A stretch of 64,000 bases of DNA from Aspidapion aeneum (GCA_963576565.1 OY755042.1:3896112-3960111), one strand, 5' to 3'. Positions 22,775 to 34,882 are shown, numbered from the stretch's first letter. Numbers and translations: made by a program. Notes: a model not told the origin generated them from the sequence alone.

Positions 22775-24264
22775 CAGGGTGTTCCAAATTGGGCACTTTT
22801 AGGGGGTTTAAGGTACTTCTAGGGGAGACAGAGAAAAACTGACCACGCATTGCGAGGCTCAAATTTCAAGAGACGACTTATAGTAAAAACCGCATTTTGA
22901 AATATCGTCTCGTCTCTGAGCTACGGGGGCTTCTTGAAAAGTCTGCATTTTGGAAGGGGGTCTATAACTTCGTTATTAGTGAAAATTTTGATTCAGAGTA
23001 AATTGCAATTTTATAGACTTTGTCACGAGGAATTTCTTCCGCAAAATTAAATTTTAACTGTCAGTTTTATTTTTTGAGATATGACATATGACATGCATTT
23101 TTTCTTATGGAATGGCGTATATTTTAATTAATTTTCGAATTCGTCATTGAATTCTTATCAAAATGATGTATGATATGTCATAGTTTGATTGAGCGGTTTA
23201 GGAGAAATTCAGCTTTTTCACTTATTTCTAGTGCGCTATGATTTCCTGCTGAGGCAGGTCAAGGCACTCCAGTATTTTTATGATTTTACACAGTCAAAAA
23301 TATAGTAAGCCTGGTTTGGAAAAATTATAATTCAGCTGACGGCCCTCAAAGCTTATAATTATTCCTTTAAAGTGTTCGGTGGATTGAAGTTCTCGGTATG
23401 CCTGTGGCAGCTTCTAATTGTCTCAATAATCGCTAATTATTTAACTCACGGTCCCTCCCCTTGGAAATATATCCATATACGGTTGTCTTCGTTCGGGATA
23501 CTTTTGAAGATATAAGTTTCCAGCGCCCTGTCGATTATCATTACTTTCCTAGTAATATTTTAACATGTCATACTTTTCATCGTTTTGATACATATTTCAA
23601 AATAAAATTAAAAACGCTTTTGTACAAAACAATTTTATATCAAAGCGTAATATCAAATTGTTTAAACAATTGAAAACAATGACAAAACGCCAAGACGCAA
23701 GGCCAACTTGATTTGCATAGTATCAGACAACAAAACTATAGGAGCATTGAAGTAGGATTTGACCGCAAGGCTTTCATGTCAATGGCGCATGACGTCATTC
23801 AACGCATACTAGACAAAAATAAAAAACTTTAATTATCTCCGAAACCGCCCAATAAAACTATGACATATGATACATCATTTTGATAAGAATTCAATGACGA
23901 ATTCGAAAATTAATTGAAATATACGCCATTCCATAAGAAAAAATGTAACTTTATGTCATATCTCAAAAAATAAAAGTGACAGTTAAAATTTAATTTTGCG
24001 GGTGAATTCCTCGTGACAAAGTCTATAAAATTGCAATTTACTCTAAATCAAAATTTCCACTAATTACGAAGTTATAGACCCCCTTCCAAAATGCAGACTT
24101 TTCAAAAAGCCCCCGTAGCTCAACGACGAGACGATATTTCAAAATGCGGTTTTCACTATAAGTCTTCTCTTGAAATTTGAGCCTCGCAATGCGTGGTCAG
24201 TTTTTCTCTGTCTCTCCTGGAAGTACCTTAAATCCCCTAAAAGTGCCCAATTTGGGACACCCTG
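22775..24264. mobile_element. TA-flanked foldback MITE (family M3), 1.49 kb
   Basis: Inverted arms of about 430 bp start CAGGGTGTTCCAAATTGGGC and close GTGCCCAATTTGGGACACCCTG, with TA on both sides. The central part, about 0.6 kb, is unique and has no recognisable transposase. This CAGGGTG-type end is common in mariner-like MITEs. Confidence 0.85.
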
Positions 24265-24269
24265 TACAT

Positions 24270-24855
24270 CGCGTCGCGTCGAATTCTAGAAACAAAAAAC
24301 AGTCCATGTTACTGCTGCTTATACAAAAGAAATAAAAATATTCAAAAGTTTAAGACACGATCAGTTGAGTTTAAAATAAATATTTTAAAAATATATGTAG
24401 GTTTCATTTAAAATTAAAGAAATGGCAACCCTATATGATATAAACAAAACATTGAGTGTGATACACACGTCATACGTTATTTTTAAAAGAAGGTTGGAAA
24501 TCGAATATTATTCCATAAAAAATACTAGTTATACTTTATGTAATATTTTAACAACTAAACATTAAAAATCAAATTTAGTTTGACGCTTTTAGACAGACAG
24601 GAGCATTCTAATAATGTTTGAAATAATATAATGCTGTAAAGGAATGAAAAAAACTCTTTTAAACCAGGTATCACTTGACCCACTTTCCCTCTCTAAAGTC
24701 AAGAGGTCAAAGCTACCCCAACTAAGAGTCGATAGATATAAATATTTTAAGAAAATAAAAATAATGTGTCTAAGGATTTTTTCAAAAATTTACTTCAAAT
24801 ACTCATAATGGCATCCCGTATACGTTTTCTGTGAGTATATTACTTTAAATTAAAA
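24270..24855. other. Intergenic/intronic sequence, no gene seen
   Basis: AT-rich. It contains a fragment of family M2 near 24665-24720 (GGTATCACTTGACCCACTTT). Nothing coding is supported. Confidence 0.5.
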
Positions 24856-25686
24856 TTGATAATGATGATGATAACGGAAATGATTATACGTATGTTTTAT
24901 CGCTCCGCTTATTTTGTAAAATGAGTTTTTGTCTCTTTTCTTTCTGGGTAATAAATTTTGTAGTATAAAATGGAAAATAAATATATTTTGTTTACCTCAC
25001 TATACTGATAACGGTAATTACCACTTATGATTGGAAAAGCTAACCTATGCACGTATTAACGTTAAAAACTGCATAGAACAAATGTGGCTTTACTAAGGCG
25101 TTGCGATCTGTATTCAGAGTTGTTGAAGGAATAAGAACGATTCGCGCTCGCTCGCTTAAAGCGCCTCTAGCGGTAGATATTTAGGAATAACAAACTGATA
25201 ACGGTAATGACACTCTACCAGGGTACGCGTATAAAATGTTATTTTCTAAAAACAATTAAGAATAATATTTGCTTTTAACAAACGGCGATACATACTTAGA
25301 GAGCAATATTGGAAGCAATTTTACTTATACAAGAAATTTTATACATAAAATATGTATAAAATGGAAAATAAATGTATTTTATTTACCTCACTATACTGAC
25401 AACGGTAATTACAACTTATGATCGGACAAGCTTAACCAATGCACGTATTAACACTAAAAACTGCATATAACAGATGTGGCTTTACTGGGGCGTTGCGATC
25501 TCTGTATTGAGAGATGTTGAAGGTATACGAACAATTCGCGCGCGCTCGCTTAAGGCGCTTCTAGCGGTAGATATTTGAGAATTACAAACTAATAACGGTA
25601 ATGATGCTCTACCAGGGGACGCGTTTAAAATGTTATTTTATAAAAAAAATTAGGGAATAATATTTGTTTTTAACAAACGACGATAC
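24856..25686 (+). repeat. Two direct copies of a ~0.35-0.4 kb block
   Basis: The first copy is about 24960-25340 and the second 25357-25686. Shared landmarks are TTACCTCACTATACTGA, ACGGTAATTAC, TGTGGCTTTACT and CTAGCGGTAGATATTT. The second copy is cut by the MITE at 25692; matching sequence (AATATTGGAGGCAATTTTA) resumes near 26911. Confidence 0.75.
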
Positions 25687-25691
25687 TTATA

Positions 25692-26714
25692 CAGTGTGTC
25701 CACGTAAGTTGGCGGCATATGGGAAACTTTTTTATTATTAGTTTTACGAAAAAAAGATATTCTTCATAAAAAGTTCTGCATGGTCCAAAACCTAAAATGC
25801 AACCATCAGATGTTAAATTTTTTCAGTCATATTACGAGGTTTGTCAAAAAATGTGATTTTTGCTCCAGAGTAAAGTACCTTTCTTTTTGACAATATCGAA
25901 AATTGTTATAAAGAAAAGATGTTTAGAATTAAAAATAGCTTTCAAATATTCAATATTGTTTATTTATATTAAAAATATATTTTTTTCTCCATTTTCTCTG
26001 AGATTATGTTGGAAATTTAAGTTTGCACATTAATGCATTGCATTTATTAATTATAAATTTGATTAAACAATTATAAATAAACTTTTAAAAACAATTATCT
26101 CTTAATATTTATCGAACACTGATAACCTTTAAGTTGCTTAATCACTAGTTTGTAACAAACAAATACGTCTGTCAAACATAAAACTGTACAATACGGATCT
26201 CTAAAAATTTTGAAAAACACTGTTAGACTGCCTAAAAAAGTGTTTATACCGCGGCACTTTTTGAAATACGATTGTTGACGTTTCTTCGAGTTTTCGATAT
26301 TTAGACAGTTCGCAAAGCCTACTTTAATTATCAGTTTTAAAAAATGCCAGTGCATCCTAGATTAATTATGCATTAATGTGCAAACTTAAATTTCCAACGT
26401 AATCGCAGAGAAAATGTAGAAAAAAATATTTTTTTAATGTAAATAAACAATGTTGAATATTTGAAAGCTATTTTTAATTCTAAACATCTTTTCTTTATAA
26501 CAATTTTCGATATTGTCAAAAAGAAAGGTACTTTACTCTGGAGCAAAAATCACATTTTTTGACAAACCTCGTAATATGACTGAAAAAATTTAACATCTGA
26601 TGGTTGCATTTTAGGTTTTGGACCATGCAGAACTTTTTATGAAGAATAACTTTTTTTCGTAAAGCTGAGAATAAAAAAGTTTCCCATATGCCGCCAACTT
26701 ACGTGGACACACTG
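25692..26714. mobile_element. TA-flanked foldback MITE (family M1), long copy
   Basis: The ends match the 7687-8335 element (CAGTGTGTCCACGTAAGTTG) and TA flanks both sides. It has about 0.37 kb of extra central sequence. An 86-codon minus-strand open frame there (26095-26355) is not recognisable as a transposase, but the longer copy may be nearer the ancestral element. Confidence 0.85.
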
Positions 26715-27480
26715 TATATATATATATAAACATTAAACTAGACTTATAGAGCAATTCAATGTTAAAATTTGTATGATATATTAGGTTTTTTATTTTAGTG
26801 AATGCAAACCGCTATCCAGTTATGATAACGGAGTATGACGTTTGGGCCAGTCTTACACAAATGTTAACAACAAATAGCAACTTGAGCATCAAACTAAATG
26901 TAGTGCTTTAGAGTAATATTGGAGGCAATTTTATTTGTACAAGAAAAATAACTAATATACTAAAAACTAATTTAATTTTGGATGGCAATAGCTCTGGGTT
27001 ATTTTGCCGGTTTCAGGCAATTTTCTTTTAAGTTGCTGCTCGTGCGAGTCCATCTCAGCGGCGAATCTGGGGGGGGGGGGCAGAGGGGCCTGGCCCTCCC
27101 CCCTCCTTGACATAAAGCTTATAATTTTTTTGCCAAATATAAATTTTTTCAAAAATATTCGCTAAAATATCATTTTTTTTAATTAAAATTTAACTGATTT
27201 TGCTCAAATTTTCGCCTGCGGCACATTTTGTTTGTTTGTAAACTTTAAAGCAAATTCTTATTAAATCCCGCAAAAAAAAATTGTTTTGTGTTTTTTTCCC
27301 TCCTTGGCCCCTCCTTACTGGCAAAGCCCTTTTGTTTTAGGCTAGTAACATATAAACCACGCATTTTATTTTAATAATAAATAGTCTTTGTTCTTTGGAT
27401 CCCATATAACAGGTCTATTCCTGTAATTTTCAAATAGACAATACTTTTTCATCATTCATGGTATTTTTTTATTTGAAGCG
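26715..27480. other. Intron sequence with GC-rich insert, no gene seen
   Basis: AT-rich apart from a poly-G/CT-rich patch near 27066-27110 that resembles one end of a decayed transposon (GGCCTGGCCCTCCCCCCTCC). No open frame is supported. Confidence 0.45.
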
Positions 27481-27790
27481 CATTGAACGACGACCGCCTA
27501 TTGGCTCGTCGCGAATGGCTTGTTGCGGGCTCGCGAGCATACCTTTTTTTTACCCGGCTTAACGGAGCGTCGCAATCAATATGCGCTTTACGGAATATAG
27601 TAAAGCACATTTTTCCCAAAAATTTGAGTTTTTACCAAAAAATTGTGTTCGACACTCTAATGAGCTGATTAGATTTTGGTCAAAATCCATTAATGCTAAT
27701 GACAGTTTTTTGACTATTATTTTTTTTTACAATGACTTTTTAACAGAGCATTGCATCATTATGCGGTGTTCGGAATATAGTATATCACAT
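27481..27790 (+). repeat. Element A fragment, left of LINE insertion
   Basis: It contains ACACTCTAATGAGCTGATTAG, GCGGTGTTCGGAATATAG and other element A blocks. It continues at 29381-29530 on the far side of the LINE, which proves that the LINE inserted into it. Confidence 0.7.
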
Positions 27791-29364
27791 ACTACTACTA
27801 TGTCGGTTTAGAACGTTTTTCTACGTTGTCCGACGCTTATTCTCCACCTCCTTCGATCCTGACAATCATCCTCTCTGTCAGATTTTTTTGACTCATTGAT
27901 CTTTGGATTGACTGTTGCCATTCTAGTTTAGGACGCCCTCTTTTTCTGCGCCCTATTGGTTGCCATTCTAGGACCTGCTTTGGTAATCTTTCGTCGTTCA
28001 TCCGTTGTACATGGCCGTACCATATCAGTTGCCTTCTAGTGATGTCATCCGTTATGCTTCCCTCGATTCCCATTCTTTCTTTTATGATCTCATTTCTTAT
28101 GCGATCTATTCTAGATATTCTCATTGATCTTCTTATTGCATCCATTTCGACACTTTCCATTTTTGTTTTGTACTTTTCTGTTACGCGACAAGTCTCTATT
28201 CCATACAACAGCGTGCTTTTGACCATTGTTTCATATATGTTAAATTTTACATTCTTTTTTATCTCTCTGCTCCATAAAATACTGTTAATACATCCAATAA
28301 CTTGTTTTGCTTTTACTATTCTTTTTTCCAATTCTTTACAGTCTGTACCTGTCTTATCAAATGTGACACCCAAGTATACATACTCATTGCCAGGAGATAT
28401 TGTTTGTCCATTTTCTAGTACTAACTCACTGGATTCGTTTCCAATACATAAGTACTGTGTCTTGTCCACGTTCACTGTTAATTCCCACTTTTGGTATTCT
28501 TCTGTTAACTTTCTCATCATATACTCCATGTCTTCTTTATCATTAGCCACAATTACTTGGTCGTCAGCAAACTGTAGTGTGTATATGGTAAATCGGTCGT
28601 TAAGTTGTATTCCCATGCCGTGCACTTTACGTTTCCAGTTTTTTAGAGCTACTGCGATATATATTTTAAAAAGAGTTGGAGAGATACAACATCCCTGTCT
28701 TAAGCCTTTTGTTACCAGGAATTCTTTTGAAAGTCGATTTCCATTTAATTTTAGATTTTGACCCTTTGTTTAGTTCTTTTATCGTTTTTATGTATGGAGT
28801 TTGATATTAGTTTGCTCTAACACTGTCCATAATTTTTCTACTGGAACGGTATCATATGCTTTTTGTAGGTCTACAAAGGTAACATGAGTCTCTATATTTC
28901 TGGCGCTTCTTTTCTCAATTACTTGTTTAAGACAAAAAACATTATCACTACAAGAAATGCCTGCGCGAAACCCACTTTGCTCTTCTTCTTCTTGTTCATG
29001 AAAATCATTCTCTATTAGATCTCTAAGAATCCTACCGTACAATCTACTTAGAGTACTGGTTACTGAAATTCCTCTGTAATTGTTGCAATCCAGCTTGTTT
29101 CCTTTTTTATGTATTGAGGATATGAATGCAAGTTTCCAATCAATAGGTACTGGATGTCCGTTTATGCATTGGTTAATAATATATGTGAGATTTTCGACTA
29201 GTTTCTCTGATCCATATTTGAGCATTTCAGCATATATTCCCCCAGGTCCGCTAGCTTTTCCGGATTTAAGCTTTTTAATATTATTCTTTATCATTTCTTT
29301 TTCGATGATTACTTCCTCTCCATGTACTTCTATGTCTCTTCTCGGAGAGGCTGCCAGATATTAG
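27791..29364 (-). pseudogene. RTE-like LINE copy 2 (5'-truncated)
   Basis: An insertion of 1574 bp flanked by the exact 16-bp repeat ATATAGTATATCACAT (27775-27790 and 29365-29380). The minus strand encodes the reverse transcriptase in two long frames (29294-28788 and 28625-27837) with few lesions. Motifs are GKASGPGGIYAEMLKYG, FVDLQKAYDTV, LQFADDQVIVAN and the tail [15 protein letters not shown]. The (TAG)n tail is at 27791-27800. A frameshift separates the two frames and the endonuclease is missing, so it is dead, though it is the best-preserved copy here. Confidence 0.92.
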
Positions 29365-29380
29365 ATATAGTATATCACAT

Positions 29381-29566
29381 TTTTCCTAATAATTCGTGTT
29401 ATAACCAAAAAACATTGTAGGGCTTTCGTTTCGGAGTTATTTACAAAAAACTGTTTTCAAAGTGGATATAGCATGGAGTTTACTTGGAGTGTACTAATGG
29501 GCTAGGAAGGTATCAGATCCGTCATGAATAATCTCTGCTTAGGTGGCGACAGTTTTTTTCTACTTT
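29381..29566 (+). repeat. Element A fragment, right of LINE insertion
   Basis: It resumes the repeat interrupted by LINE copy 2 (TTTACAAAAAACTGTTTTCA, then GGAAGGTATCAGATCC near 29506). Confidence 0.65.
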
Positions 29567-29578
29567 TATGAACTTACC

Positions 29579-31065
29579 TGAAAAGCTTAAATCCGGAAAA
29601 GCTAGCGGACCTGGGGGAATATATGCTGAAATGCTCAAATATGGATCAGAGAAACTACTCGAAAATCTCACATATATTATTAATCAATGCATAAACGGAC
29701 ATCCAGTACCTGATGATTGAAAAATTGCATACATATCCTCAATACATAAAAAAGGAAACAAGCTGGATTGCAACAATTATAGAGGAATTTCAGTAACAAG
29801 TACTCTAAGTAGATTGTACGGTAGGATTCTTAGAGATCTAATAGAGAATGATTTTCATGAACAAGAAGAAGAAGAGCAAAGTGGGTTTCGTGCAGGCAAA
29901 TCTTGTAGTGATAATGTTTTTTGTATTAAACAAGTAATTGAGAAAAGGAGCGCCAGAAATATAGAGACTCATGTTACCTTTGTGGACCTACAAAAAGCAT
30001 ATGATACCGTACCATTAGAAAAATTATGGACAGTGTTAGAGCAGACTAATATCAATCATACATACATAAAAGCGATAAAAGAACTATACAAAGGGTCAAA
30101 ATCTAAAATTAAAATTGGAAATCGACTTTCAAAAGAATTCCTGGTAACGAAAGAATTAAGACAGGGATGTTGTATCTCTCTAATTCTTTTTAAAATATAT
30201 ATCGCAGTAGCTCTAAAAAACTGGAAACGCAGAGTACACGGCATGGGAATACAACTTAACGACCGATTTACCATATAGACACTACAGTTTGCTGACGACC
30301 AGGTAGTTGTAGCTAATGATAAAGAAGACATGGAGTATATGATGAGAAAGTTAACGGAAGAATACCAAAAGTGGGGGTTAACAGTGAACGTGGACAAGAC
30401 ACAGTACTTATGTATTGGAAACGAATCAAGCGAATTAGAACTAGAAAATGGACAAACAATATCTCCATGTAATGAGTATGTATACTTGGGTGTCACATTT
30501 GATAAGACGGGAACAGACTGTAAAGAACTGGAAAAAAGAATAGTAAAAGCAAAAAAGGTTATTGGTTGTCTTAACAGTATTTTATGGAGCAGAGAGATAA
30601 AAAAGAATGTAAAATTTAACATAAATGAAACAATGGTGAAAAGCACGCTGTTGTATGGAATAGAGACTTGTCGCGTAACAGAAAAATACAAAGCAAAAAT
30701 AGAAAGTGTCGAAATGGATGCAATAAGAAGATCAATGAGAATATCTAGAACAGATCATATAAGAAATGAGATCATAAAAGAAAGAATGGGAATCGAGGGA
30801 AGCATAACGGATGACATCACTAAAAGGCAACTGATATGGTACGGCCATGTACAACGGATGAGCGACGAAAGATAACCAAAGCAGGTCCTAGAATGGCAAC
30901 CAATAGGGCGCAGAAAAAGAGGGCATCCTAAACTGGAATGGCAACAGTCAATCCAAAAATCAATGAGTCAAAAAAACCTGACGGAAGATGACTGTCAGGA
31001 TCGAAGGAGGTGCAGAATAGGCGTCGGACAACGTAGAAAAACGTTCTAAACCGACTTAGTAGTAG
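29579..31065 (+). pseudogene. RTE-like LINE copy 3, inserted at the Trim37 exon 4 donor
   Basis: An insertion of 1487 bp flanked by the exact 12-bp repeat TATGAACTTACC (29567-29578 and 31066-31077). It encodes the same reverse transcriptase, with FRAGKSCSDN, FVDLQKAYDTV and QYLCIGNESS. Stops occur near 29718, 30278 and 30873. It ends CCGACTTAGTAGTAG. The right-hand duplicate includes the last base of Trim37 exon 4 and its splice donor. It lies head to tail against copy 2, giving an inverted LINE pair. Confidence 0.92.
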
Positions 31066-31076
31066 TATGAACTTAC

Positions 31077-31287
31077 CACTTCCTGAACAATACTGATCAA
31101 TTCCATCAAACGTCTTCGAAGCTGCGCCACCTCATCTTTGATCTGAGTGACGTGCTGGTCGTAAACTTCATCCAACGGTTTAAAAGTGTGCCCAGAATGC
31201 GTGCCGCCCCAAAGAGCGCACTGGTGGCAGATGCAGCATCTACAGGTCCAGCAGTAGACTGAAAGCTTTTCCAAGTGAGTTGAACAT
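31077..31287 (-). CDS. Trim37: Trim37 exon 4 (B-box and start of coiled coil)
   Basis: This exon encodes residues 97-166. [34 protein letters not shown] and [11 protein letters not shown] form the zinc-binding B-box 2 (C-x2-H, C-x2-C, C-x2-C, H-x-H ligands). [15 protein letters not shown] then begins the coiled coil. The acceptor is TTCTTAG before ATGTTC; the first base completes an arginine codon from exon 3. The donor is GAAGTG|GTAAGT, phase 0. A LINE target duplication starts exactly at the last exon base. Confidence 0.95.
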
Positions 31288-31299
31288 CTAAGAAAATTA

Positions 31300-33175
31300 T
31301 TTAATCATAACAAAAACATTTCATGTAAAAATAGGCTAAGTACGCGAAAATGGCATTCCGTAAAAAGAATTGAGATAAAAGTAAAGCCAGGTTCTCCAAT
31401 ACATATTTCAAAATGAAAGGTTCTTACTAGTTTGGAAATGTTTTTTTAAACTTTGCTATTACAGCCAAACTTCTTTATGTTCAATTTAGCACTGTGCTCA
31501 AGAGTCATTTACAGCCGTAATAGTCAAGTTTAGAAAAATATTTCCAAACTAGTAAGAACCTTTCATTTTGAAATTTGTATTGGAGAACTTGGCTTTACTT
31601 TTATCTCAATTCTTTTTACGGAATGCCATTTTCGCATACTTGGCCTATTTTTACATGAAATGTTTTTGTTATGATTTCACTTCTTTTTTAAAGGAATTGG
31701 ATAATACTTAATTTTTACATTTTTGAGGTTTTTTAATTTTTTTCCATGGTTTTATCGTAGTTCCTATCAGCCTTCCAAAGCTCAGCTCTCTAGCGTTTAT
31801 GGAAGTGGGTAATGTTACTTTTACATAACTTTACATTTATAGGGGAGGAGAGTAAATGAAAATATTGGACTTTTTAAATATTTTCCCATGGTTTTATCAT
31901 AATTTCTATCAGCATTCCAATACTCAGCTCTCTAGCGTTTGTGGAAGTGGGCAATGTTAGTTTTATATAAATTTACATTTATAGGAGAGGGAAATAAATT
32001 AAAATGTTGGTGTTTTTTTTTTTTCATATAGTTTTATCATATTGTCATTCAGTCTTAAAAAGTTCAGCTCTCTAGCGTTTCTGGAAGTGAGCAGTGTTAC
32101 TTTAACATAACTTTACATTTATAGGGGAAGGAAGTAAATTAGAATTTTGGGGTGATTTAATTTTTTTCTATAACTTTATCATAGTTACTATCGGTCTTCC
32201 AAAGCTCAGCTCTCTAGCATGTCTGGAAGTAGGCAATGTTACTTTTACTTAACTTTACATTTATAGGGGAGGGAAGTAAATTAGAATTTTGGGGTGTTTT
32301 AATTTTTTGCTATAGTTTTATCATAGTTCCTATCAGTATGCCAAAGCTCAACTCTCTAGCATTTCTGGAAGTGAGCAATGCTACTTTAACATAACTTTAA
32401 ATGTATAGGGGAGGGGAGTAAATTAAAATTTTGGGGTTTTTTGATTTTTTCCTATAATTTTATCATAGTTCCTATCAGTCTGCCAAAGCTCAACTCACTA
32501 GCATTTCTGGAAGTGGATGCATCTTTTACATAACTTTAAATGTATAGGGGTTTTTTCATTTTTTCCAGGGGTTTTGTCATAATTTCTATCAGTCTATACA
32601 TCACATACAGTGAGTGAGTGAGTGAGTGGCAATTTCGACGTTTTTTGAAATTTCGCAACTACTTTACTACTTTATGGAATTGCATGAAACTTGGAGGGGT
32701 TGTTAAAGGCCGCTTGACATGGTGCATGACAATAAAATTTGCAGGCAAATGCATGAAATTTTGCCCAGGTGCATGCGCAGTACAAATCCAGCTGATTGTT
32801 GCAGGCAATCCATTGTTATCGGTCCGGTGCCATTTTTTTGCATGCAAACTGTACTTGCATGCAAACTGGGGATTTTTTACCTAGTTTCTGGGGAATCAAT
32901 GCATGGCCATGCACAATGTCAAATGAAAAGAAGATTTTTTGCAGGCAACAATTTGACCGAAATTTTTTGCTTGCAAATATTTGCAGCGCGTCATGCACCA
33001 TGTCAAGCGGCCTTAACTCCATGGAGATCTACGACTGTGCCAAGTTTGAGATTCGTAGCTCATTCCGAAGTAGAGTTTTAGGTAGGTCAAATATCGGCTG
33101 AAATGTTTCAAGAAAAGATGGTTACGGCACGCGAACGTGGCGAGGCACTGCCGTGCCATCAGATAAAATTTTTTT
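31300..33175 (+). repeat. Composite repeat D, copy 2
   Basis: A foldback head at 31305-31675, with arms of about 150 bp around CAGCCGTAATAGTCAAG, is intact here. About five or six tandem units (31735-32560) follow, each with TCTCTAGCGTTTCTGGAAGT and TATAGGGGAGGGAAGTAAAT. Then come (GTGA)n at 32606-32627 and a tail ending GCACTGCCGTGCCATCAGATA. A piggyBac-type MITE is inserted in the tail. Confidence 0.8.
32707..33012. mobile_element. piggyBac-type MITE with TTAA target sites
   Basis: 306 bp with inverted ends GGCCGCTTGACATGGTGCAT / ATGCACCATGTCAAGCGGCC. It is flanked by TTAA at 32703-32706 and 33013-33016. The other copy of repeat D near 16441-16460 reads GGTTGTTAACTC with a single TTAA, an empty site. 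GCATGCAAA-type repeats lie inside. Confidence 0.9.
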
Positions 33176-33229
33176 TTTATAAAAAAACACCCAACTGCTA
33201 AGTTTACTTGTAACTATTAGTCGCAGTTG

Positions 33230-33438
33230 GGTCAAACAAAAAACAGATTAATAGTTTTTCTCCAAATCTAAGTTAGCGGAAGTTATAAGCCAAAGTTTGT
33301 GAAAAAACATGAAAAATGCCACCATTTTGGATTTATGACGTTACACTGGCCCTCCTACTCAAATTGGAGGTAAAGTGTGTGTGTGTGTGTGTATGTGTAG
33401 GTGTGTGTATGTGTAGGTGTGTATAGGTGTGTGTGTTT
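33230..33438 (+). repeat. Element A left part with (GT)n
   Basis: Contains TTTATGACGTTACACTGGCC and a degenerate GTGTGTATGTGTAG tract. The P-type element sits inside this tract, and the repeat resumes at 34883. Confidence 0.6.
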
Positions 33439-34874
33439 CGCAGCCAATGATAAAGACCGGCCACGGCGCGTTATAAGCAAGTCGGCGGTCACGTGATCTT
33501 AGGAGTCCCAGGATTCTTATTGTATTGCTTAATATATTATATGTTTTTACACAATTTAAATAAATTAACAAAAAGTTTTTGTTCTTTTATAGGCAAAAAT
33601 TGAAAAAAATATTTTGCTGATATAGGTGTTTATTATGGATAAAAGAACTGAATCTATAAAATAAAAAATTATACAAAATTTGCACTCTAATATCTTCAGG
33701 TACATATATTAGGTACATAATATCGTTAGTAACTTCAAATCTATACAAGTCTTTCAAAATTCGACATATCAAACCTAAGCTTTTAGTTTTTTAATATTTC
33801 TTTGAGTGTCATCATCTTTGTCTGAGTTCTTATTCAAAGATTTATTAGCAGACACTAAATCATTGTGCTTTTTAATAAAATTATTTAAAAAAACTTTACA
33901 TGCCCTTAAACTAATTTTTTGAAGCTTTGACAACAGTTTTTCTCCACAAAAACACTCGCTAAAGTTATCTAAAGAAAAATTTTCAATATAAAACATTTCA
34001 CAATAATTTATTAAAAACAAACAAGTGATTTTGTGAACAAGTGAGATGGTTTTCACACTCAATGAACTGAATGTAGTGGTCGTCAATAATTTTTTGAAAA
34101 ATTACCGAGCACAAAGTTTAATATATATTTCATTAAAGTGTAAGTTAACTACCAACTCATGTTCTTTTAAAAGCTGTATCTTACTTTTTAAATATTTCAC
34201 ACTACCAGAGAGATTACTATCTGTTAACAATATTTTACAAATCAGTTTTTTAATATTGCGAGGGTGCGGAAGACATATTACCTTAGAATTGTAAATTGAC
34301 GTGTATGCACTGGATGACTGGATAAACAAAGATGAAGCCAACATTAAAGTGTATCCACCATATCTTCGATTCTCAGGTTATCTTTTCAAGAGACCTAATT
34401 GTTCAATAAGAAATGACAACTGAACACATTTTTCACTCTCACTATCGAAAATGTCACTAAGGATGTCTATTACTTGATCAATCTTATCCAAGATCTTATC
34501 TTTTACCACTTCTTTCCCGTTTGCAACATATTAGGTTTCAGTTTTATAGTTGGACCGACAACGAACAACACTAATTACACGTTCGCGACATTGTTTATCT
34601 TATTAGGTATTTTCTTTATAATTTACTCATTAGCCATTAATTATTTTAACGCAGCCCACTACAGTCTTTTTCGTGGGCTGCGTTATTTTAATAAGTTTGA
34701 TAAAATTCACATAAAATTCGTGCCCGAATTAACAAAAAATCGACGTAAACAAACATACCAAAACTGAAAACACACATATTTTATAATGACAGCGGGCCGT
34801 GAGGCGTTTTTTTGTGTGCCTCCTATGGTCACGTGATATTTCCGCGCCCGGGCCGGTCTTTCTCGTGGGCTGCG
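33439..34874 (-). mobile_element. P-element superfamily transposon relic
   Basis: 1436 bp flanked by the exact 8-bp repeat GTGTGTTT (33431-33438 and 34875-34882), the target size of P elements. The ends are inverted: CGCAGCCAATGATAAAGACC at the left and GGTCTTTCTCGTGGGCTGCG at the right, with CACGTGAT just inside both. A second hairpin (AACGCAGCCCAC / GTGGGCTGCGTT) lies at 34649-34686. The minus strand carries broken transposase sequence. Confidence 0.85.
33778..34530 (-). pseudogene. P-type transposase fragment
   Basis: Minus-strand pieces read KDKILDKIDQVIDILSD, RRYGGYTLMLASSLFIQS, VICLPHPRNIKKLI, ELVVNLHFNEIYIKLCAR and, near the end, NFIKKHNDLVSANKS. The order, with a serine-and-proline-rich match before LPHPRNIKKL and a hydrophobic strand ending in an acidic FNEIYIK, fits the region before and at the first catalytic acidic residue of THAP9/P transposases. 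Stops and frameshifts near 34380 and 34100 break it. Family assignment is supported by the flanking 8-bp duplication. Confidence 0.65.
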
Positions 34875-34882
34875 GTGTGTTT

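Noticed and set aside
34474..34767. 97-codon plus-strand hydrophobic frame
   Set aside because: It lies inside the P-element relic, includes the internal hairpin and has no recognisable family.
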